Source of the DNA: an uncultured Roseateles sp. | Lineage (GTDB): Bacteria > Pseudomonadota > Gammaproteobacteria > Burkholderiales > Burkholderiaceae | DNA length: 9,271 nucleotides | Direction: 5' to 3' | Assembly: GCA_946480605.1 (NCBI GenBank) | Contig: CAMLKW010000178.1 | Span: 1 to 9,271, forward strand | Part shown: positions 5,736 through 9,271 of the stretch, in pieces | Numbering within the stretch: position 1 is the stretch's first letter | Layout of the letters: the number at the start of each line of letters is the position of its first letter | Translations under genes and position numbers: made by a program | The notes under the pieces: model-generated | The model's database searches: none | What the model was told of the DNA's origin: nothing | The model's input: only the letters and a program-made list of their open reading frames with translations

Positions 5736-7319
5736 CTACTTGACCGTCGCCAGGCGCACCTGCGGCGCGTCGTTGGCCGCATGCGGGATGCTGACGTTGG
5801 CCCGCATCGCCCAGGGCCGCACCTGGTGGTGGATGGGGATGAACAGCACCTCGTCGCGCGTGCGCTTGAGCGCCTCCTGCATCAGCGCCAGGCGCTTGGG
5901 CACATCGGTCTCGACCTTGATCTGCTGGACCAGCGCGTCGACTTTGGCATCGCTGACGCGCGAGTAGTTGCCCTTGCCGTCCACGCCCGAGGTCTTGGTG
6001 TGCACGATGTCCTGCAGCGTGTACTGCGCGTCGAAGGTGGTCACGCCCCAACCGTACAGGTACAGCGGCAGCTCGAAGCGCTGCAGCGCGGCCGAGTGCT
6101 GGGTCATGGGCTGCGTCGTCAGCTTGGCCTTGATGCCCAGGCGCGCCCACATGGACACCACCGCCTGGCAGATCTCCTCGTCGTTGACGTAGCGGTCGTT
6201 GGGGCAGGCCAGCGGCGTCTCGAAGCCGTCGGCATAGCCGGCCGCTGTCATCAGCTGCTTGGCGCGCGCCAGGTCGGGCTTCTGAACCGTGTCGAGTTCC
6301 TGCGACCAGCCGTAGGTCACCGGCGCCACCATCGCAGCGGCCGGGATGGACAGGCCGCGCATCAGGCTGCGCTTGATGGCTTCGCGGTCGATCGCCAGCG
6401 ACATGGCCTCGCGCACCCGGCGGTCCTTGAACGGGTTCTTGCCCTTGATGTTGGAGCCCTTGATCTCGTCGCTGCCCAGGTCCAGCGCGAAGAAGATGGT
6501 GCGGTTCTCGGGGCCGTCGATGACCTTGAGCCGCGGGTCGGCCTTCAGCTTGGCCACGTCCTGCGGCGGCAGGTCTGTCAGCAGGTCCAGCGCGCCGGAC
6601 AGCAGCGCCGCCACGCGGGTCGCGTCCGACTTGATGGGCAGGTAGGTCAGCTCGGTGACGTTGCTGCGCGGCTTGTCCCACCAGTCCTTGTTGACCACCA
6701 TCGTGAGCTTCTGGTCGGGCGTCCAACTGGTCAGCTTGAAGGGGCCGGTGCCCATCGCGTTGCGGGCCGCGAAGGTGTCTTCCTTGGCCTTGAAGTCCTG
6801 CGGGTTCTCGGACTTGTTCTTGACGGCCCAGGCCTTGCTGAGCACGCGCACGAAGGTGAGGTTGCGCAGCAGCACCGGGTTGGGGGCGTCCAGCATCAGG
6901 TCGACCGTGAAGTCATCGACCTTGCGCACCTCCTTCACGCCGGAGCTGAAGATGACCATGTTGCTGGCCGGGTGGCGGATGCGCTGGAAGCTGAACACCA
7001 CGTCGTCGGCGGTGAAGGGCGTGCCGTCGTGGAACTTCACGCCGCGCCGCAGTTCGAAGCGCACCTGGGTTGGTGTGACGTAGGTCCACTTCGTCGCCAG
7101 CGCCGGCTCGACGTCGAACTTCTCCGTGTAGCGGGTCAGGCCCTCGTAGACATAGCCCGTCAGCGTGGTCGTCGCTGAGTGGTTCTGCGAGTGCGGGTCC
7201 AGCGTCTGGATGTCGTTCTGCGCGGCCCAGCGCAGCGGGTTGGCGGTGGCGGTGGCGGTCGCGGTCGCGGCGAGCGACGCGCACACCAGAAGCGCGGCGG
7301 TGGCCATGCGCAGTTTCAT
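5736..7319 (-). CDS. ABC transporter periplasmic substrate-binding protein, family 5 (second of tandem pair)
   Basis: This 527-residue extracytoplasmic binding protein is of the SBP_bac_5 (DppA/OppA/NikA) family, which delivers peptides, opines, nickel chelates or sugars to an ABC permease. It has a Sec signal peptide MKLRMATAALLVCASL followed by an ATATATATA stretch, with cleavage likely after Ala26. The Cys at 13 is not in a lipobox, so it should be a soluble periplasmic protein. Family features include PLRWAAQNDIQTLDPHSQ (28-45), YEGLTR (58-63) and the hallmark RRGVKFHDGTPFTADDVVFSF (91-111). Also seen are GTGPFKL (190-196) and FKDRRVREAMSLAIDREAI (297-315). Cys372 and Cys384 are shared with the upstream paralog and may form a disulfide. 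The ATG at 7319 has AGGAGG (7327-7332) seven bases upstream. It lies 49 bases after its paralog and is probably co-transcribed. The ligand cannot be read from sequence, and no permease gene adjoins it. Confidence 0.93.
   Translation of the reverse strand: MKLRMATAALLVCASLAATATATATANPLRWAAQNDIQTLDPHSQNHSATTTLTGYVYEGLTRYTEKFDVEPALATKWTYVTPTQVRFELRRGVKFHDGTPFTADDVVFSFQRIRHPASNMVIFSSGVKEVRKVDDFTVDLMLDAPNPVLLRNLTFVRVLSKAWAVKNKSENPQDFKAKEDTFAARNAMGTGPFKLTSWTPDQKLTMVVNKDWWDKPRSNVTELTYLPIKSDATRVAALLSGALDLLTDLPPQDVAKLKADPRLKVIDGPENRTIFFALDLGSDEIKGSNIKGKNPFKDRRVREAMSLAIDREAIKRSLMRGLSIPAAAMVAPVTYGWSQELDTVQKPDLARAKQLMTAAGYADGFETPLACPNDRYVNDEEICQAVVSMWARLGIKAKLTTQPMTQHSAALQRFELPLYLYGWGVTTFDAQYTLQDIVHTKTSGVDGKGNYSRVSDAKVDALVQQIKVETDVPKRLALMQEALKRTRDEVLFIPIHHQVRPWAMRANVSIPHAANDAPQVRLATVK
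5823..5847. repeat. Direct repeat 1a (25 bases), in the second binding-protein gene
   Basis: These bases are identical to 7456-7480 in the paralogous gene, 1633 bases away. They encode the conserved C-terminal IPIHHQ region. The match includes synonymous positions. Confidence 0.8.
6141..6159. repeat. Direct repeat 2a (19 bases), in the second binding-protein gene
   Basis: These bases are identical to 7774-7792, again at an offset of 1633. They encode the SMWAR region shared by both binding proteins. Confidence 0.75.
7023..7043. repeat. Direct repeat 3a (21 bases), in the second binding-protein gene
   Basis: These bases are identical to 8656-8676 at an offset of 1633. They encode the GVKFHDG core motif of the family. 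Confidence 0.75.
7208..7238. repeat. Direct repeat 4a (31 bases), in the second binding-protein gene
   Basis: These bases are identical to 8841-8871 at an offset of 1633. They encode PLRWAAQNDI at the mature N terminus. This is the longest exact match I found between the two genes. Confidence 0.8.
7242..7271. repeat. Hexanucleotide tandem repeat in the signal peptide region
   Basis: Three perfect GGCGGT units (7242-7259) are followed by CGCGGT and CGCGGC. On the coding strand these read as alternating Thr and Ala codons, giving the ATATATATA run at the end of the signal peptide. The six-base unit means that gain or loss of a copy keeps the frame. The paralog lacks this run. Confidence 0.85.
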
Positions 7320-7368
7320 CGGCGGTCCTCCTGGGTTAGGAGCCCGGATGATCGCCGAAACCGGCCGC

Positions 7369-8937
7369 TCATTTCACGGTCGTGTAGCGCGCTTCGAAAT
7401 AGTCGTTGGAGCGGTGCAGCGTGGTCACGCCGGGCTTCATGGCCCAGGGCCGGATCTGGTGGTGGATGGGGATGAACAGCGACTCGTCGCGGATGCGCAG
7501 CAGCGCCTCGCGGATGAGGGCGTTGCGCTTGGGCACGTCGGGCTCGAACTTGATCTTCTGGATCAGCCCGTCCAGCGTCGCGTCGCTGACCTTGCCGAAG
7601 TTGAAGTTGCCGTCAGCCCCCTGCGTGCGCGTGTGGCCCCAGGCCTGCATGCCGTACAGCGCGTCGTAGGTGGACACGCCCCAGCCCAGCATGAAGAACG
7701 GCGACTCGCCGCGCTGGAAGGTCTGGCTGTGGGTGGAGAAGGGCGCCGCGATCAAACGCACCTTGACGCCGATGCGCGCCCACATGGACACCGCCGCCTG
7801 GCAGACCTGCTCGTCGTTCACATAACGGTTGTTGGGGCAGTGCAGTGGCAGCTCGAAGCCGTCGGGGTAGCCCGCGTCGGCCAGCAGCTTCTTGGCCTTG
7901 GCCACATCGGCCTTCAGGGGGCGGTCCAACGTCGCGTCGTAGCCGTTGACACCCGGCGCGATCATCAGCGCGGCCGGCACCGACAGCCCGCGCATGATGC
8001 TGCGCTTGATCGCCTCGCGGTCCAGCGCGAGGTTCATGGCTTCCCGCACGCGCTTGTCCTTGAACGGGTTGCGACCCTTCACGCTGGACTCGCGCAACTC
8101 GTCGCTGCCCTCGTCCATGACGAAGAAGATGGTGCGGATCTCCGGGCCCTCCAGCAGCCGGACCTTGCCCTGCTCCTTCAGCTTGAAGAAGTCCTGCGGC
8201 GGCAGGTCGGTGACGATGTCCACGTCGCCCGACAGCAGCGCCGCGACACGCGTGGGCGCACTCTTGATCGGCAGGTAGCTCAGCTCGGTGACGTTGCTGG
8301 CGTTGCTGTCCCACCAGTCCTTGTTGGCCACCATCTTCACGGCCTGGTCGGGCTGCCAGCTCACCAGCTTGTAAGGCCCCGTGCCATTGGCGTTGCGCGA
8401 CGCGTAGTTCTCCTCCTTGGCCTTGTAGTCCTGCGTGCTGGTCGTCTTGTTCTTCTCCGACCAGGCCTTGCTCATGATGGGGAAGCTGATGATGTTCTGC
8501 AGCAGCATGGGCGTGGGCGCTTCCAGGAGGAGATCGACGCTGTGCTCGTCGACCTTCTTCACCTCCTTGATGCCCGACACATAGGTCTGCTTGGTGCCCT
8601 GCGGCTGCGTGATGCGGCCGAAGCTGAACACCACGTCATCGGCCGTGAACGGCGAGCCGTCGTGGAACTTCACGCCACGGCGCAGCTCGAAGCGCACCTG
8701 CGTCTGCGACAGATAGGTCCACTGGGTGGCCAGCGACGGCTCGGGCCGGTAGTTCCTGCCCAGCCGGGTCAGGCCCTCGTAGATGTGATTGCCGATCGCG
8801 TTGGACGTGTTGTGGTCCTGCGAGTGCGGGTCCAGCGTCAGGATGTCGTTCTGCGCGGCCCAGCGCAGCGGTGCGGCGTTGGCGGCGCTCAACGACAGAG
8901 CGGCCAGCAGGGACAGGAGTCGGAGCGGGAGTTTCAT
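7369..8937 (-). CDS. ABC transporter periplasmic substrate-binding protein, family 5 (first of tandem pair)
   Basis: The 522-residue periplasmic binding protein belongs to the same SBP_bac_5 family as its downstream neighbour. The signal peptide is MKLPLRLLSLLAALSLSAANA with cleavage likely after Ala21; no lipobox is seen. Family motifs are PLRWAAQNDILTLDPHSQ, IYEGLTR, RRGVKFHDGSPFTADDVVFSF, GTGPYKL and FKDKRVREAMNLALDREAI. Cys367 and Cys379 keep the same Cys-x11-Cys spacing as the paralog. Over the first 88 mature residues I count 61 identities with the second protein, with no gap, so the two are clear duplicates. The frame is open to 9129, but the ATG at 8937 is chosen because AGGA lies six bases upstream, a signal peptide begins there and the longer form would overlap the upstream gene. 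A sigma-70-like promoter and inverted repeat lie in the 94-base gap ahead of it. The ligand is unknown, and the two copies may differ in specificity. Confidence 0.93.
   Translation of the reverse strand: MKLPLRLLSLLAALSLSAANAAPLRWAAQNDILTLDPHSQDHNTSNAIGNHIYEGLTRLGRNYRPEPSLATQWTYLSQTQVRFELRRGVKFHDGSPFTADDVVFSFGRITQPQGTKQTYVSGIKEVKKVDEHSVDLLLEAPTPMLLQNIISFPIMSKAWSEKNKTTSTQDYKAKEENYASRNANGTGPYKLVSWQPDQAVKMVANKDWWDSNASNVTELSYLPIKSAPTRVAALLSGDVDIVTDLPPQDFFKLKEQGKVRLLEGPEIRTIFFVMDEGSDELRESSVKGRNPFKDKRVREAMNLALDREAIKRSIMRGLSVPAALMIAPGVNGYDATLDRPLKADVAKAKKLLADAGYPDGFELPLHCPNNRYVNDEQVCQAAVSMWARIGVKVRLIAAPFSTHSQTFQRGESPFFMLGWGVSTYDALYGMQAWGHTRTQGADGNFNFGKVSDATLDGLIQKIKFEPDVPKRNALIREALLRIRDESLFIPIHHQIRPWAMKPGVTTLHRSNDYFEARYTTVK
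7456..7480. repeat. Direct repeat 1b (25 bases), in the first binding-protein gene
   Basis: Partner of 5823-5847, 1633 bases away. Confidence 0.8.
7774..7792. repeat. Direct repeat 2b (19 bases), in the first binding-protein gene
   Basis: Partner of 6141-6159, 1633 bases away. Confidence 0.75.
8656..8676. repeat. Direct repeat 3b (21 bases), in the first binding-protein gene
   Basis: Partner of 7023-7043, 1633 bases away. Confidence 0.75.
8841..8871. repeat. Direct repeat 4b (31 bases), in the first binding-protein gene
   Basis: Partner of 7208-7238, 1633 bases away. Confidence 0.8.
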
Positions 8938-8943
8938 GCGGCG

Positions 8944-8947
8944 TCCT
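8944..8947 (-). promoter_or_regulatory. Shine-Dalgarno deciding the start of the first binding protein
   Basis: AGGA on the minus strand lies six bases before the ATG at 8937. Together with the signal peptide it rules out the longer frame starting at 9129. Confidence 0.7.
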
Positions 8948-8969
8948 GGTGGGAGGGCAGAAGCGAGCC

Positions 8970-8997
8970 ATGCTAGGGCCTGTTGGCACGATGGCAA
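8970..8997 (-). promoter_or_regulatory. Candidate sigma-70 promoter for the tandem binding-protein genes
   Basis: Read on the minus strand, TTGCCA (8992-8997) matches the -35 consensus at five of six bases. TAGCAT (8970-8975) matches the -10 consensus at four of six. The spacer is 16 bases. The predicted start of transcription would fall near 8963, about 25 bases before the ATG, leaving room for the Shine-Dalgarno. It is the only gap in the minus-strand block where I see a promoter-like pair. Confidence 0.5.
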
Positions 8998-8998
8998 C
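8982..8998. promoter_or_regulatory. Imperfect inverted repeat overlapping the -35 element (possible operator)
   Basis: GTTGGCA (8982-8988) and TGGCAAC (8992-8998) are inverted repeats, matching at six of seven positions around a CGA centre. The repeat covers the -35 box and part of the spacer of the candidate promoter, a common place for a repressor site. No regulator gene is in the window. Confidence 0.35.
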
Positions 8999-9014
8999 CC
9001 GTGCCGCTGCACGG
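8999..9014 (-). terminator. Hairpin after the upstream partial gene (weak terminator candidate)
   Basis: CCGTGC (8999-9004) pairs with GCACGG (9009-9014) around the loop CGCT. It lies 17 bases past the stop codon of the partial gene at 9032. No T-run follows on the minus strand, so it is not a full intrinsic terminator, but a stable tetraloop hairpin between two genes suggests transcript separation. Confidence 0.3.
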
Positions 9015-9031
9015 CCGCACGCGGCGCCGAA

Positions 9032-9271
9032 TCAGGGCGCCAGCGGCCGGATGCTGCTGCCCAGGCTGCCGGGCGGATGGTGGTCGTTGAAAAGCTGCCA
9101 GACGCGGCCGCTGCGCGTCGCCTGGGCAAGGGCCTGGCGCAGCGCGCGCCGGTCGGCCTCGCCCAGGCTGCGGCGCGAGAGGTACAGGCCGCTGGCGCTC
9201 CAGCCCAGCTCCTCCAGCGGCTCCACGCGCAGGCGCTTCAGCAGCGGCGCCAGCTCGGGCTCGTTGACCAG
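9032..9271 (-). CDS. Probable periplasmic solute-binding protein, C-terminal end (partial)
   Basis: The minus-strand frame is open from the window edge to a TGA at 9032-9034, giving the last 79 residues of a gene that begins beyond 9271. The visible protein starts LVNEPELAPLLKRLRVEPLE. It continues WSASGLYLSRRSLGEADRRALRQALAQATRSG and ends in SIRPLAP. The pattern of a strand (SGLYLSRRS), a Glu/Asp-rich start of a helix, a long Ala/Leu/Arg helix and a short GRVWQLFNDH segment resembles the C terminus of family 3 (amino-acid type) solute-binding proteins. There the helix of the second lobe precedes the end of the chain. This is a weak structural resemblance without a diagnostic motif, so function is tentative. 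The first in-frame alternative start visible is GTG at 9226, but nothing supports initiation there. The next gene downstream on the same strand is a family 5 binding protein, 94 bases away. Confidence 0.55.
   Translation of the reverse strand: MVNEPELAPLLKRLRVEPLEELGWSASGLYLSRRSLGEADRRALRQALAQATRSGRVWQLFNDHHPPGSLGSSIRPLAP

Noticed and set aside
5119..6726. 535-codon minus-strand frame bridging the helicase and binding-protein genes
   Set aside because: It runs out of frame through both genes and has no motif; both genes have intact frames of their own.
3792..7178. 1128-codon open frame on the plus strand across the helicase and a binding-protein gene
   Set aside because: It is antisense to two genes with clear family motifs, its translation is low-complexity (rich in Arg, Gly, Gln, Val, His) and it has no domain. 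Long antisense frames are expected in DNA with such strong GC third-position bias.
7272..7319. Lipoprotein signal around Cys13 of the second binding protein
   Set aside because: The residues before the Cys are Leu-Leu-Val, not a lipobox with Gly/Ala/Ser at -1, and a normal Sec cleavage site follows later.
7320..7368. Separate promoter or terminator between the two binding-protein genes
   Set aside because: The 49 bases hold only a four-base-pair hairpin and the Shine-Dalgarno, with no -35/-10 pair or T-run, so co-transcription is simpler.
7165..8976. 603-codon open frame on the plus strand opposite the first binding protein
   Set aside because: It is an antisense shadow; it resembles the translation of the other antisense frame only because the two binding-protein genes are paralogs.
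8938..9129. Longer N terminus for the first binding protein
   Set aside because: The extra residues would overlap the upstream partial gene, bury the signal peptide internally and ignore the AGGA site ahead of 8937.

Overview
The window is GC-rich and almost fully coding. Its strong GC third-position bias and gene set (an EtfAB-linked acyl-CoA dehydrogenase, a nitronate monooxygenase and several periplasmic binding proteins) suggest a beta-proteobacterium of the order Burkholderiales. That placement rests on general resemblance, not on a marker gene. I see no tRNA, rRNA, CRISPR array, integrase or transposase, and no non-coding stretch longer than about 95 bases.

Plus strand, 1-3052. The window opens in the last 74 codons of etfA (electron transfer flavoprotein alpha). 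A strong intrinsic terminator-like hairpin follows. Next comes a 595-residue acyl-CoA dehydrogenase of the long, C-terminally extended (DmdC-like) type. Thirteen bases after its stop, an FMN-dependent nitronate monooxygenase-family protein begins at a TTG codon. EtfA and the dehydrogenase form an obvious pair, since the dehydrogenase passes electrons to ETF. The oxygenase is probably co-transcribed with the dehydrogenase, but its substrate is unknown.

Minus strand, 3059-9271, convergent with the first block. Read in the direction of transcription, it holds: the C-terminal end of a probable small solute-binding protein (runs off the window at 9271); a 94-base gap with a hairpin, a sigma-70-like promoter and an overlapping inverted repeat; two tandem, clearly paralogous family 5 (peptide/opine/nickel type) periplasmic binding proteins; a divergent UvrD-like SF1 helicase; and a TRIC/YicG-type membrane channel. 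The gaps inside this block are 49, 66 and 16 bases, so one long transcript is possible, although the genes are functionally unrelated. No ABC permease or ATPase gene is present beside the binding proteins.

The window looks mostly like ordinary chromosome. The points most worth a second look are: the helicase, with substitutions in the P-loop and in the DNA-contacting part of motif III; the tandem binding-protein duplication, with exact DNA matches all at the same 1633-base offset; the terminator placed just before the dehydrogenase start; and the promoter/inverted-repeat arrangement ahead of the binding proteins. I did not find convincing evidence of a wholly new system.
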